A stretch of DNA of 64,000 nt. Source: Phaeosaccion multiseriatum. Taxonomy: Eukaryota > Ochrophyta, other classes. Numbering within the stretch: position 1 is the stretch's first letter; every line of letters starts with the position of its first letter. A program made the translations under genes and the position numbers. The notes under the pieces are model-generated. The model did no database searches, had not been told where the DNA came from, and saw nothing but the letters and a program-made list of their open reading frames with translations. The stretch covers positions 1,178,001 to 1,242,000 of the forward strand of contig OZ218959.1 of NCBI GenBank assembly GCA_965112735.1, in the 5' to 3' direction. Positions 46,819-58,933 of the stretch are shown here, piece after piece.

Positions 46819-47822
46819 GCTGTTGTTGTTGCTGTTGTTGCTGTTGTTGCGGCTGCTCTTATTGTTGTTGCTGTTATTGTTGCTACTGCTCGGAACCTGA
46901 CACACTGACTACCATTTTCTCTTCTTCACCCTACCTTACTGCCTCGTGCATGCCATCCTATCCCCCCCCCTCACCTCCCCATCCCTCCCTCCCTCCCTCC
47001 CTCCCTCCCTCCCTCAGGTGAGCGTGGAGACTGGCGAGTGGGTCCCTTGGAGCAGCAGCGTGCCTCGCATGGAGATTGAGACACACAAAGTCGTGGCCAG
47101 CGATGTCGTCGTCACCACCACAGGTATGTAATGTTGCGTGAGGGAAAAGAATAGCTCCGGCTTGCAGCTTCAGTTTCAGCTTCAGTTTCAACTTAAATCT
47201 ATGTCGTGTGTTCGCGTTCAACGTACACGTAATCGTGTGTAATGGTGCGCTTCCCTGCCTCCCTCGCTTCCCTCCCTCCCTCCCTCCCTCGCTCCCGTCC
47301 CTTCCGCCCCCCCCCCCATCCACTGCCATACCCTCCTCAGACACTGTGCGCCATGTCGAGGTGCTTCAGGCGTGGTTGGCGAGTCACAAGCCGCTCATTC
47401 TGTGCGGCCCTCCCGGGTCGGGCAAGACCATGACCCTCACCAGCACGCTGCAGGTAGGCGAGTTGGCACGTTTTGGTCTACTATAGAAGCCTCTCAAGAG
47501 GGGGGCGACACCCTCACTCACTCACTCACTCACTCACTCACTCACTCACTCTCTCTGTCTCATACACACTCATAATACTCACTCACCCACCCACCCAACC
47601 ACCCAACCACGCCCCCAACTCTCTCCAGGCGATGCCCAACCTTGTGCTCGCAAGCCTCAACTTCTCGTCCTCCACCACCCCGGCGCTCATCCTCAAGACC
47701 TTCACTCAGTACTGCGAGACAGTGCGCACCCCGCAGGGGCTGGTGATGCAGCCTGCTCAGGTGGGTGGACGGCGGTTGCTTGGGGCGGTTGGTTGTGGGG
47801 CAGCTCCCTTCCCTCTCTCTCT

Positions 47823-47883
<61 letters not shown>

Positions 47884-47943
47884 GGGTGGACGGCGGTTGC
47901 TTGGGGCGGTTGGTTGTGGGGCAGCTCCCTTCCCTCTCTCTCT

Positions 47944-48012
<69 letters not shown>

Positions 48013-51000
48013 GTCTGTCCTGCTATCCGTCCTTCTGTCTCCCTCCCTCCCTCCCTCCCCCCCTCCCTCTGTCTGTCTGTCTCCCCCCCCCCTCCCCCCC
48101 CCTCTCTCTCTCTCGCACTTCCTCTCTCTCTCTCTTCCTCACTTCTCCCTGCGCCCCGTCCCTCTCTCTGCCAGGCCCTCGGTGTGGGCAAGTGGCTCGT
48201 CCTCTTCTGCGACGAAGTGAACCTCGCAGCCCCCGACAGTTACGGCACACAGAGAGTCATCACCTTCATGCGGCAGCTCACTGAGTACGGAGGGTTCTGG
48301 AGGGAGGACTGTTGTTGGGTCAAGCTCAGGAGGGTGCAGTTTGTGGGCGCCTGCAACCCTCCAACGGACGCAGGTGCGTGGTATGTGTGTGCGTGCGTGT
48401 GTGTGTATGTGGCGGGAAGGAGGTTGAGTGTAGCGGGTGGGTGTGTATATACAGTGTGTGTGTGTGTGTGCATGCGTGTGTGTGTCCACAAAATGACCCT
48501 TCGCTCCTCCTCCCCTACGGCCCCTACCATCCACTGCAACCCATCCAATGCCATCCAATGCCATCCAATACCATCCAATGCTATCCACTGCCATCCACTG
48601 CCCTCCACCACCCCCCACCCTACCCCCCCCCTCAGGCCGTGTGTCCCTTCCTCAGCGCTTCCTGCGTCACTCACCCCTCCTTCTTGTGGACTTCCCTTCA
48701 ACGGAGAGCCTGCACCAGATCTATGGCACTTTCAACGATGCCCTGCTCAAGTTGCACCCCTCCCTCAGGGGCCACTTGGAGGCCCTGACGGGCGCCATGA
48801 TCGATGTGTATTCGGCCAACCAGCGTCGCTTCACACCTGACCTTCACCCGCAGTATATTTACTCCCCTAGAGAGCTCAGTCGATGGGTAAGGGCGTTGTA
48901 TGAGGCGATGAGTCCCCTTGAGTCCATGTCGCTGGAGGAGCTTGTGCGGCTGTGGGCCCATGAGGCATTGCGGCTGTTTAGCGACCGTCTCGTAACGGCA
49001 GAGGAGAAGGAGTGGTGCGATAGGTACATTGACAGTGCCGCAGGGAAGCACTTCCCCGGGGTGGAGGGAGGCGTGGAGGCCACGCTTGCACGCCCTCTCC
49101 TCTACAGCTCATGGCTCAGCAAGAACTACTCCTCGGTGGATAAGCAGGTAGGTGGGAGTGTGGGTGGGTGGGTGAGCGAGTGTGTTAGGGAGTGAAGGAG
49201 GGAGGGAGGGAGGGAGGGAGCCAAGGTGAGTCAGTGAGTGAGTCAAGGCAGCCCTATACTACGCCCAGCCGCCCCCCCCCCCCCTCCAAGCCCATCCACT
49301 GCCATCCCCCCCCCCCCCCCCACTCCATCCGCTGCCATCCCCCACACCCCAGGCGCTGCGTGACTTCATCGCGGCGCGGCTCCGAGTGTTCTACGAAGAG
49401 GAGCTGGACGTACCCCTTGTGATCTTTGATGACGTCCTTGAGCACGTGCTGCGCATTGACAGGGTGCTGCGGCAACCCATCGGACACTTGCTGCTCGTGG
49501 GGGAGAGCGGGGCGGGCAAGACGGTGCTGTCTCGCTTCGTGAGTTGGATGAACGGCCTCAGCATCTTCCAAATCAAGGCCAGCAGACGTTACACACTGGC
49601 GGAGTTTGACGAAGATCTGAGAGGCATCATGAAGCGTGTGGGCTGCGGGGGAGAGCGCCTTTGCTTCATCTTCGACGAAAGCAATGTGTTGGGGGCGGCC
49701 TTTCTGGAGAGGATGAATGCGCTCTTGGCCAGTGGGGAGGTTCCCGGGCTCTTTGAGCAGGGGGAGGAGTACTCAAATCTCATGGCGAGCTGTCGGGAAT
49801 CGGCGAGTCGGGACGGAGTCATTGTGGACTCCGAGGATGAGCTCTTCCGCCGCTTCACCCGCCTGGTGCAGCGGAACCTTCATGTGGTGTTTACGATGAA
49901 CCCCGCCAGTCAGGACTTTGGTGATCGATGCACCACCTCCCCCGCCCTTTTTAACCGCTGCGTAGTCAATTGGTTCGGCACATGGGGCCACACGGCCCTC
50001 GCTCAGGTGGGCTACGAACTCACTTCACACGTGGATGCCGGGGACGAGGAGTATATTCCGCCTGAGGACGCAGCGCACCTGCTGGCCGTTGTGGACAGCC
50101 TTCTGGTGCCATCTGAAGGCCAGCAGGGAGAGGATGGTGTGGAGGCAGTCGGGTTGTCGATCGACATCCGGCACGCGGTGGTGGCTTGCTTGGTCAACAT
50201 GCACCGCTCTGTCAAGGCAGCCACGGAGCGCCTCGCCAGGCGTAAGGCAGTGAGACACTTCATCTCACCTCGAGATTATCTCGACCTCATTCGAAACTTC
50301 GTCAAGGTGACGCAGGAGAAGCGTGCTCAGCTAGAGGAGCAGCAGCTGCATGTCAACGTGGGGCTGGCTAAGCTACAGGAGACACAGGAGAGTGTGGCCT
50401 CTCTGCAACAGGGGTTGACGACCAAGGAGGAGGAGCTGGAGGCGAAGAACCAACTGGCCAACGCCAAACTCCAGCAGATGGTGGCGGAGCAGAACGAAGC
50501 CGAGAGACGCAAGGAGGAGGCGACGAAGCTGTCGGCGGAGCTGGAGAGGCAGAACAGCGAGATCTTTGCAAGGAGGACGGAGGTGGAGTCTGAACTGGGG
50601 GAGGCGGAGCCCGCGCTGCTCTCAGCACAGGTGAGAGTGATGTGCTCCATCGAGAAGCTGATTCTGACCCTCTGACTGCCGGACCCTGACCCTCTGCCCC
50701 CCTAGCCCCTTACTCTCTCTCACCCTCTGACCATCTGACTCTGACATCGGACCCTGACCCACTGACCCTCTGTGACCCGCTGACCCTCTGTGACCCACTG
50801 ACTCTGACCCAATCAGGCGAGTGTGCGCTCCATCAAAAGGGCTCACTTGGATGAGATTAAGCGCCTCGCCCGCCCCCCGCAGGCTGTGCAAACCACACTC
50901 GAGGCGGTGGCGACCATGCTGGGCCACTCCAATCCGGAATGGTCCGACGTGCGGAAGGTGATTGCGGCGCCCGACTTTATTGCTTCCGTGGTCGAGTTCG

Positions 51001-53811
51001 ACGCGGATACGCTGTCGGATAAAAGCATTCAGGCGGTGGAGGGCATCTTTGCGTCCGTGGCAGGGGACGGAGAGGGAGGGGGAGGGACGGAGCTTGACGA
51101 GGAGAGTGTCACACGCGCCTCCAAGGCGTGCGGGCCCTTATTCAGTTGGGTCAAGAGTCAGATCCACTTCAGCCGCATCACGCTGCGCATCCAACCGCTG
51201 CGGGATGAAGTGAACTCGCTGCAGGTGAAGAGCGATGACCTGCAGGGGCAGAAGGAGGAGCTGGAGGAAGCCATCATTGGGCTTGAGGCCTCCATAGCCA
51301 CTTACAAGGCTGAGTACGCAGAGAGCATTCGCGAGATTGAGTCCGTCAAGGCCGAGATGGAGAGTGTCAGGACCAAGGTGCGTGTGTGTGTGCGTGTTGT
51401 ATGTTTGAGTGCGCATGTGAGTGCGTATGTGCGTGTACGTGCGTATGTATGTGAGCAAGTGAGGAAGGTCCGTCCGTCCTCGAGCTCAAACCCACCCCAC
51501 CCAAGCGTCTCGTCCCCATTCCTCCGTAACGTCAACATTCCTCCGTATTGTCGACGTTCCTTCTGACCACCGAACAGTGCCAACGAGCAGAGGCGCTTCT
51601 ACAGAACCTTCTTCACGAGAAGGAGCGCTGGGAGGGCAGCAGCAGAAGCTTCCAGGACCAGATGAGATCCCTCCTCGGAGATTGCCTGCTGTCAGCCGCC
51701 TTCGTCAGCTACGTGGGCATCTTTGAGTACCGCAGCCGGCGAACCCTCATGGGGCAGTGGAAGACCATTCTCGACGGGCTCAGAGTGCCTTATCGAGCCA
51801 ACTTGTCCCTCATTGACTACTTGAGTAAGGTGTCGGACCGCCTCGAGTGGCACAGTCAAGGCCTACCGGCGGACGACTTGTGTGTGGAGAACGCCATTGT
51901 GCTTCATCGCTTCAATCGCTTCCCGCTGGTTGTGGACCCTTCGGGGCAGTCAACGGCCTTCCTCATGGACCATTTCAAGGACCGAAAGATCACCAAGACC
52001 TCCTTCCTCGACGCTTCCTTCATGAAGACGCTTGCCTCGGCAATTCGCTTCGGCACCCCTCTGCTGGTGCAGGATGTGGAGTCCATCGACCCCGTTCTCA
52101 ACCCCTTGCTCAACAAGGAGCTACATAAGACGGGAGGGCGCACCCTCATCCGCCTGGGCAGCGAGGACATTGACTTCTCCCCACGCTTCCTCATCATCCT
52201 CACGACGCGGAACCCCGCGGCGCAGTTCACGCCGGACCTGTGCTCCCGTGTGACGATGGTGAACTTTACGGTTACACCTGCCTCTCTGCAGAGTCAAGCG
52301 CTCAGCTCTGTGTTGAGGGCAGAGCGGCCGGATGTGGACGAGAGGAGGAGGCAGGTCCTGCAGCTGCAGGGGGAGCAGAGCGTCAAGCTGAGGGGCCTGG
52401 AGGAGCGCTTGCTGGAGACCATCAGGTGCGGTGCCGCAGTTGGTGATACAGGGGCCAACCCAACCAACCCCTCCTCCCTCCTCCTCCTCCTCCTCCTCCT
52501 CCTCCTCCTACCTCCACTCACTTACCCCCCTCCTCCTCTCCTCCTACTTCCACTCAATCACTCTGTCCCTCCCTCCCTCCGTCACTCACTCACTCACTCC
52601 CTCCCTCCCCTCCTCCCATCCCTCCCCCAACCGTGCCCAGCACTGTGCAAGGCAACATCCTGGACGACAACACCGTCATAGAGGCGCTGGAGAGCCTCAA
52701 GACCGAGGCAGGGGACGTGGAGAAGGAGGTGGAGCGGACCCAAGCCGTCATGGAGGAGGTCGAGGCTGCCTCTGCCGTGTACGAGCCCCTGGCCGTGGCC
52801 TGCAGCCGCATCTTCTTTGCCATTGAGAGCCTGGCGAGCGTACACTTCCTCTACCACTTCTCCCTCCAAGCCTTTTTGGAGATTTTGGGCCTCGTGCTTA
52901 GCGGAGGAGGAGGAGGAGGAGGAGGAGGAGGAGGAGGAGGAGGAGGAGGAGGAGGAGGAGGAGGCACCGCACCCACTCCGAAGCAGCAGGACGCCAGTGG
53001 GAGGCTGGCGGAACTGCGCAAGAGACTTTTCTTCGAGGTTTGTAGGAGGGCCTGCCGTGGGCTCCTGCAAGAGGACAGGCAGGTGTTCGCACTCCGACTG
53101 GCCCAGATCTTTGTACAGGGCAGGCAGGACGGCATCGAGCTCAGCCATCTCGAGATGGAGGTGCTGCTCAAGGGAGCCGCCGCCGTCATGTTCAGCGGAG
53201 AGGCGGACTGGAGGGGTGGGGGTGGCAGTGGCAGTGGCAGTGGGGGGGAGGAGGAGACGGCGGCGGCAGCGGGGGTGTCGGTGAGGGTTCGCGGAGGCAG
53301 CGATCGCCAGTGCAGAGAGCTCTCGGCGCTGTGCCTACTGCCTCGCTGGGGTCCCAAGCTGCTGGCGAGTCTTCGGAAGGAGGAGGCAGGTGGAGGAGAT
53401 GGTGATACGGCTGCTGCTGCTGCTAGGTCTTGGGCAGCGGTGCTGACGTCACCCGAAGCCGAGAATGCTCTCCCCGAGACGGGATGGGCCGACGTTGACT
53501 CAGAGCCCTCCCCCGAGCTCCGCGCCTGGATGCGGCTCCTCGTCGTCAACGCCCTCCGCCCGGACCGCACGCTCTCCGCCATTGGCGATTTGATCTCCGC
53601 CATGTTCGGATCGGACTTTCCCTGGGACGAGTCTGTGGACCTTGCTGCCGCGGTAGGAGGGTCGGATGGCGCAAGTGGGAGGGGATGCACGCCGGTGCTG
53701 CTGTGCAGTGAGGCGGGCCACGATGCGAGTCACAAGGTCGAGGCTTTGGCAGAGGGGCTGGGGAAGAGCCTCGCTTCGGTGGCCATGGGCAGCGCGGAGG
53801 GCTTCGAGATG

Positions 53812-53864
<53 letters not shown>

Positions 53865-54345
53865 CCTGTTTATATGTGTCTGTATTTGTCTGTCTTCTCC
53901 CCACTCCTGCCCACCCTCCCCAACACCCTCACTCCTACCCCCCCCACCCTCCTCCAGGCCGACCGCTGCATCAGCCAAGCCGCTAAGGACGGCAGCTGGG
54001 TCCTCCTGCGCAACACCCACTTGTGCCCGGAGTGGCTTGTTCAGCTTGAGAAGCGCACACACACCACTCTAGCCCGCCCCCACCCCGCCTTCCGCCTGCT
54101 CCTCACCAGCGACATCAGCCCTACGCTGCCCACCGCGCTGCTCCGCGCCTGTCAGATCTGTGTGTATGAGGCTCCGAAGGGTATGCGGGCCAATGTGCTG
54201 CGCTTCCTCAAGGGGGTGCCGCCAGAGCGTGAGTGTGTGTGTGTCTGTCTGTCTCTCTCTGTGTGTGTGCGTGTGTGTGAGTGTGTGTGTGTCTGTCTGT
54301 CTATCTCTGTGTGTCTGTCTCTCTCTCTCTGTGCGTGTGTGTGAG

Positions 54346-54378
<33 letters not shown>

Positions 54379-54489
54379 CTCTGTCTGTCTGTCTCTCTCT
54401 GTGTGTGTGTGCGTGTGTGTGAGTGTGTGTGTCTGTCTGTCTGTCTATCTCTGTGTGTCTGTCTCTCTCTCTCTGTGCGTGTGTGTGAG

Positions 54490-54528
<39 letters not shown>

Positions 54529-57500
54529 GTGTGTGTGCGTGTGTGTGAGTGTGTGTGTCTTTGTGTCTCTCTCTCTGTGTGTGTGTCTGTCTCTCTCTGT
54601 GTGTGTGTGTCTGTCTGTCTGTCTCTCTCTGTGTGTGCGTGTGTGTGAGTGTGTGTGTCTGTCTGTCTGTCTCTCTCTGTGTGTGTGCGTGTGTGTGAGT
54701 GTGTGTCTGTCTGTCTATCTCTCTGCGTGTCTGTCTCTCTCTCTCTGTGTGTGTGTCTGTCTGTCTATCTCTCTCTGTGTGTGTCTCTCTCTCTCTCTCT
54801 GTGTGTCTGTCTGTCTATCTCTGTGTGTGTGTGTCTCTCTCTCTCTCTCTCTGTGTGTGTGTGAGTGTGTGTGGTGCTTGTGTATGCCGATGTGCTTCTA
54901 TCGCATTTATATTTGGGCTGTTTGTGTAGCAGGGGAAAATGCTGCACACACACGCGCACGTTCACTCGCACACACACACGCGCACACACGCACCCACACG
55001 TACACACACACTCAACCCCACCCCCCCCAACACACACGCACACACACGCACACACACGCACACACACAGGTATGCAACATGCGCCCACAGAGCGCAACCG
55101 TGTGTACGTGGTGCTGGCGTGGTTGCATGCGATGGTGCTGGAGAGGCTGCGCTACTTGCCGATCGGCTGGTCAAAGGCCTACGAGTTCAGCGAGGCGGAT
55201 GCCACATGCGCATTGGGTGCCATCGACACGTGGATAGACAACGCGGCGGGGGGCAAGACGGTGCGGTGGGAGGGACGGAAGGGAGGAGAGGGAGGGAGGA
55301 GATAGAGGGAGGAGAGGAGAGAGTGGGAGGGGGGAGAGAGAGAGGGCGGGCAAGTTTGAAATTGCTCATCCTTCTTACCACTTCCACTACCCTCCCGCCC
55401 CCTTCTTCTGTCCCTGCGTTGGCTGTTGCTTGCCTCCCTCCCTCCCTCCCTCCCTCCCTCCCTCCCTCCCTCTCTCCGGCCGTCCGTTCCTCAATATGTG
55501 CAGCACATTTCCCCCGAAGACATTCCCTGGGAGGCGCTGCGCACGCTCCTGAGTCAGAGTATCTATGGAGGCCGTGTGGACAACGCCTTCGATCAAGAGC
55601 TCATGGAATCGTTCGTGGAACGGCTCTTTGTGCCCCAGGCATTCGATCTGGACTTCCCTCTGAGCGTGGTGACTGATGCAGATGGCACCCAACGGGCGCT
55701 CGTCACCATGCCGGACGCAACGAGTAGGGAGGACTTCATGGTGAGGGAGAGCGGGAGAGGGGTGGGGATGGCAGTGGATGGAGAACAGTGGGATAGCAGG
55801 GCATGGAGAAGAGGGGGATGGCAGTGGACGGAGAAGAGGCCTCTGCTGTTGCTGCCGGGGCACTGCCCTGAGCTTCAAGAGCTGCCTACCGCCACTGCCC
55901 TCCCCCCGACAGCCCTACTCACTCACTCACTCACTCCCTCCCTCCCCCTCCCCCTCCTCCATCCCCCCCCCTCTCCTCCGCCTACCTACCCCCGCAGAAA
56001 TGGGCGGAGTCCTTGCAGGCCAGTAACCCTCCCACGTGGCTCGGCCTGGCTCCTCACGCAGAGGCGGCGCTTCTTACGGCCCGAGGCATCCGAGTCCTCA
56101 CACACCTCATGCACATTCAGGATGAGGCGGAGGAGGACGGGCTCGGCTCGGCTGTTTCTACTGGAGGGGGTTTGCTCAGTCCCACGGGAGGCCTGTTCAG
56201 TCCCAGGGGGGGGCAAGGAGAAGGAGGAGGAGGAGGAGGAGGAGGAGGAGGAGGAGGTGCTTTTGGATTCGGCACAGCGACGGAGGCAGGGGGACTGGAG
56301 GAGGGAGATGAGGAAGACGAAAGCGGTGGTGGTGGGAGTAGTAGTAGTGCTGGTGCTGGTAGGGGAGGAGGAGGAGGAGGAGGAGGAGGAGGAGGAGGCG
56401 GCGGCGTTGGAAGCCACAAGCTCAAAGCTTTGCTGACCACTGCAGGTGGGTGGCTTAGCGCACTCCCCAGCCAGCTGGAGGCGGGCCGTCTGGCGAGTGA
56501 GAGCGGCTCCTCGGACGCGCTGCACCGCTGCCTGTGCCGGGAGGTGCAGCAGGGAAGAGCGCTGCTGGAGAGGGTCAGGGCCGACCTTACTCTCGTTCAG
56601 GCTTACTGCGACGGGAGGATGAAGGTGCGGGGCGGGACGGAGGGGGAAGGGCGGGGGTGGCCAAAGGGTAGGAGGCAGAGTGTCTGGGTGGTACGATTGA
56701 GTGAGTGAGTGAGGGAATGAGTGTGTGAATGAGTGAGTGAGTGAGTGAGTGAGTGAGTGAGTGGTGAGACGTGTTGGGTGGAAATTCGGAGAGCGTTCCA
56801 CTCCTCCCCATTGCCGCTCCCTCCCTCCCTCCCTCCCCCCCTCCCTTCTTTTCTGTCCTCCTCATCCCTCTCTCTCTCTCTCTCTCTCTCCGTCCTCCCT
56901 CTCCCCCCCCCCCCCATCTCTCTCTCCCACAGGGTACAAACGAAGTCCGTGCCCTCGTCGCCAGCCTCGTGCGCGACATCGTCCCCCCTCAGTGGCTGAG
57001 CAGGAGCACCGCAGGGACAGTGCCCCCTGCCCTGGCTGCCAGCGGGTGGGTGGCAGACACCAAGTTGAGGGTGCAGCACTTGGCAGAATTGGCCGCCTCC
57101 GACAAGGATGCGCACGCCAGGGAGTACTGGCTGGGCGGGTGAGTGGTGTGACTGGAGGCATATGGTGGTGCTTCCCCTCGCGACGGAGTGGCATGGTGAC
57201 AGGCCAGCTGCATGTACCTGAGGGGGGAAGAAGGTCGTATGGGGCCCATTTCGATTGTTCATGAAGTCACGCCTGCCTGCCTGCCTTCCTACCTGCCTGC
57301 CTGGTTGCCTGCCCATATGCCTGCCCATATGCCTGCCCATATGCCTGCCCATATGCCTGCCTGTCTCAGACTCTTCAACCCCGAGGCCTTCATGACGGCG
57401 ACGCGGCAGTACGTGGCGCAGTTCCGCCAATGCTCTCTGGAGGACCTCTCTTTGCGCTTCCAAGTGGGTCCGAGCAGCGAGCAGGACGGCACCAGCTTCA

Positions 57501-57835
57501 GCGTTCGGGGTATGGCGCTGGAGGGGGCGGGGTGGGGCGCAAGTGGGGCGGGTGGTGAAGGAGAGCTGAGTCTAAGCGACGAGCATCGGGCGGCCCTGCC
57601 CGTCAGCACGCTGTCCTGGGTCACCGAGTCACAAACGACGACGACGTCGGAGGGCCAGCAGCAGCAGCAGCAGCAGCAGCAGCAAGAGCAGCAAGTGATG
57701 CTCTTCCCTCTGTACCTGCACGGCGGCAGACAGGACTTGATTCAGCAGCTCACTCTGCACCGGCCACTTGCAGTGCCCGAGTCGGTTTGGAGGCAGAGAG
57801 GGGCCGCGCTGATTGCTTGGAACAAGGCCCTGTGA
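31688..57835 (+). CDS. DYNC1H1: Cytoplasmic dynein-1 heavy chain (38 exons, 5160 residues)
   Basis: This is the minus-end-directed microtubule motor. Exons: 31688-32385, 32684-32774, 33087-33260, 33572-33733, 34059-34176, 34352-34503, 34785-36452, 36734-38020, 38212-38922, 39108-39259, 39417-39591, 40087-40311, 40671-41042, 41322-41509, 42015-42495, 42696-42868, 43035-43134, 43401-43581, 43859-43981, 44316-44446, 44747-44956, 45236-45375, 45866-46718, 47018-47123, 47341-47453, 47629-47760, 48175-48373, 48636-49147, 49353-50630, 50817-51377, 51578-52425, 52641-53811, 53958-54228, 55070-55260, 55504-55740, 55998-56624, 56933-57138, 57370-57835. All phases close. P-loops: AAA1 [10 protein letters not shown] (~2174), AAA2 GPSGSGKSS (~2465), AAA3 [10 protein letters not shown] (~2913), AAA4 [11 protein letters not shown] (~3259). 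The coiled-coil stalk and microtubule-binding domain are in exons 29-31. Linker and ring match dynein-1, not axonemal or dynein-2, types. Intron 4 is GC-AG. Gly/Ala/Ser inserts make it about 500 residues longer than animal forms. Confidence 0.96.
39592..40086. repeat. Degenerate minisatellite in dynein intron 11
   Basis: About 400 bp of tandem units around CTGTCCTGACACC with TAGTAATACCCCTCTACTT, period roughly 32-50 bp with deletions, spanning 39598 to about 40000. Confidence 0.8.
40312..40550. repeat. GAGTGGGTGAGTGGGTAAG minisatellite in dynein intron 12
   Basis: Repeats of about 28-36 bp built from GAGTGGGTAAGTGGGTGAGTG begin right at the donor. Each unit contains GTGAGT- or GTAAGT-like words, i.e. 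many cryptic 5' splice sites downstream of the real donor at 40312. Confidence 0.85.
41158..41284. repeat. (TCC)n tract in dynein intron 13
   Basis: About 125 bp of nearly pure TCC in the intron 41043-41321, shortly before the acceptor; it serves as an extended polypyrimidine tract. Confidence 0.9.
42015..43134 (+). other. Dynein AAA1 main ATPase site (exons 15-17)
   Basis: Exon 15 carries the family stretch HQRDVTRRL, the end of the linker/AAA1 ([20 protein letters not shown]), the Walker [11 protein letters not shown] and [12 protein letters not shown]. Across junction 15 comes [20 protein letters not shown] with Walker B. Junction 16 splits the ATG codon of the sensor-I motif [17 protein letters not shown]. 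All catalytic residues expected of an active AAA1 are present. Confidence 0.95.
43988..44245. repeat. CAGGTGT/CAGGTAT heptanucleotide minisatellite in dynein intron 19
   Basis: About 35 tandem 7-bp units (TCAGGTG, TCAGGTA and variants) fill intron 19. The units repeatedly contain CAG|GT, resembling joined acceptor and donor words. Confidence 0.9.
45384..45652. repeat. (CCCGTATG)n octanucleotide minisatellite in dynein intron 22
   Basis: About 33 units of GCCCGTAT/GCCTGTAT run from just after the donor (45376). The same intron then has a long CTCC tract (about 45755-45845) ahead of the acceptor. Confidence 0.9.
46757..46880. repeat. (GTT)n tract in dynein intron 23
   Basis: A run of about 20 GTT units followed by interrupted GCT/GTT, within intron 46719-47017. 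Confidence 0.9.
47761..48012. repeat. 121-bp tandem duplication with (GTCT)n arrays in dynein intron 26
   Basis: A segment starting GTGGGTGGACGGCGGTTGC at 47761 recurs at 47882 (period 121 bp). Each copy ends in a CTGT array, the second longer. The 5' splice-site region (CAG|GTGGGTGG) is duplicated as well: 47882 reads GTGGGTGG after TCT rather than CAG. Confidence 0.9.
50300..51660 (+). other. Dynein stalk coiled coil and microtubule-binding domain (exons 29-31)
   Basis: CC1 starts with [20 protein letters not shown] in exon 29 and runs through Glu/Lys-rich heptads. Exon 30 begins at the stalk tip region [20 protein letters not shown], followed by the microtubule-binding domain ([18 protein letters not shown]) with an acidic/Gly insert near 51060-51090, then CC2 ([15 protein letters not shown]). 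Exon 31 completes CC2 and enters AAA5. This order matches functional dyneins. Confidence 0.9.
54229..54870. repeat. 640-bp compound (GT)n/(CTGT)n/(CT)n microsatellite in dynein intron 33
   Basis: Starting at the donor, GTGTGAGTGTGT, CTGTCTGT and CTCTCTCT blocks alternate in roughly 60-100 bp higher-order units. Intron 33 (54229-55069) then continues with CA-rich repeats up to the acceptor. Open frames here are Cys/Val/Ser artefacts. Confidence 0.9.
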
Positions 57836-58933
57836 AGGAACAGGGGGGAGGTGGTGAGAGCACCCCTCCCTCCCCTCTCAAAGAGAACGGCGCCCTGAAT
57901 CATGATTAGTGAATGATTACAATGTCACATTATATTATTATTGGTACAGTTTGGAACCCGGCCGTGCAAACCCTTTTGCTGCCTTTTGCACCGCACCCCC
58001 TCCCCCCTCTTGTTTTGCAAAGCCCCGACATGTACCGACTCGGAGGTCCAACCGAAGCAAAGTCTGTAGCTGCCATGGCGCTTGCTCTCTCCTTGATGGT
58101 CTGATGCTTCACTCGTGACAGAGACCTCGACTATCGAGTTATTAGTCGATAGAGCCCCCCTAGTTCGACCCTGAGCCTTGAGACACATGGAGCCCATCCC
58201 TGCCCCGAACCAAATTGCCTTGCCTCAAAGGCCTCAGAGGCAGAGAGAAGTGACAAGTGCTCAGCTCTCGCTGCTTATAGATGCCCCAACGCCACCTCAA
58301 CGCCACCTCAACGCCACCTCAACGCCACTCGGTGTGGGGGCGCCTGCTCGAAGCACAATGGGAAGGAGCATGGAAGTCATCGAGTGCACTCGCCTTTGAG
58401 CACTTTCGCTTCTTCTTCTTCTTCTTCCTGTGCGCTGATACGCGAGCGTGCCAGGCTCAGAGGAACAGAGACAGGTCAGACAGGTGGTACGCCAGGCAGG
58501 CAGATGGTACGCCAGGCAGGCAGGTGGTACGCCAGGCAGGCAGATGGTACGCCAGGCAGGCAGGTGGTACGCCAGGCAGGCAGGTGGTACGCCAGGCAGG
58601 CAGGTGGTACGCCAGGCAGGCAGGTGGTACCGGACCCGGCCAGAGAAGGCGAGAGGGGTCTCGTGTGTGCACCCATCCGATCACGCCCTTTGTTGTCCTT
58701 CTCGGGCCGTGGGGGTGGTTGGTAGACACGCCTTGTCGCTGCACCAGAGGACTGGCTCAAATGGCTTGAGGCCTCCCAGAGTGTGACCCCGTTACACCCC
58801 GTTGCCCCTTAATGGAGAGAGAAGGAGCAGGAGTTGAAGAGTGCTGGTGCGGGTGGGTGCTGGTGCTACTGGTGCCAGCTCGTCGGGCCATACCCGTCAC
58901 CCAGCTGCCGTGAGCACACACACAGCCAGTCAG
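57836..58933. other. Tail-to-tail spacer (dynein / PIG-F) with tandem repeats
   Basis: No gene is seen. It holds an array of the 10-bp word CGCCACCTCAA (about 58289-58328) and the 20-bp minisatellite described separately. A short inverted repeat, CTCGACTATCGAGTTATTAGTCGATAG, split by its centre, lies near 58125-58152. Confidence 0.5.
58481..58630. repeat. 20-bp minisatellite, 7.5 copies
   Basis: Tandem units of CAGGTGGTACGCCAGGCAGG run from 58481 to 58630. Two units carry CAGATGG instead of CAGGTGG. There are no spacers, so this is not a CRISPR-like array. Confidence 0.95.

Noticed and set aside
54160-55305. Cys/Val/Ser-rich open frames
   Set aside because: Products of GT/CTGT microsatellite sequence in dynein intron 33.
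58481-58630. CRISPR-like regular repeat
   Set aside because: Units are directly adjacent with no spacers, in a eukaryotic intergenic region; a minisatellite.
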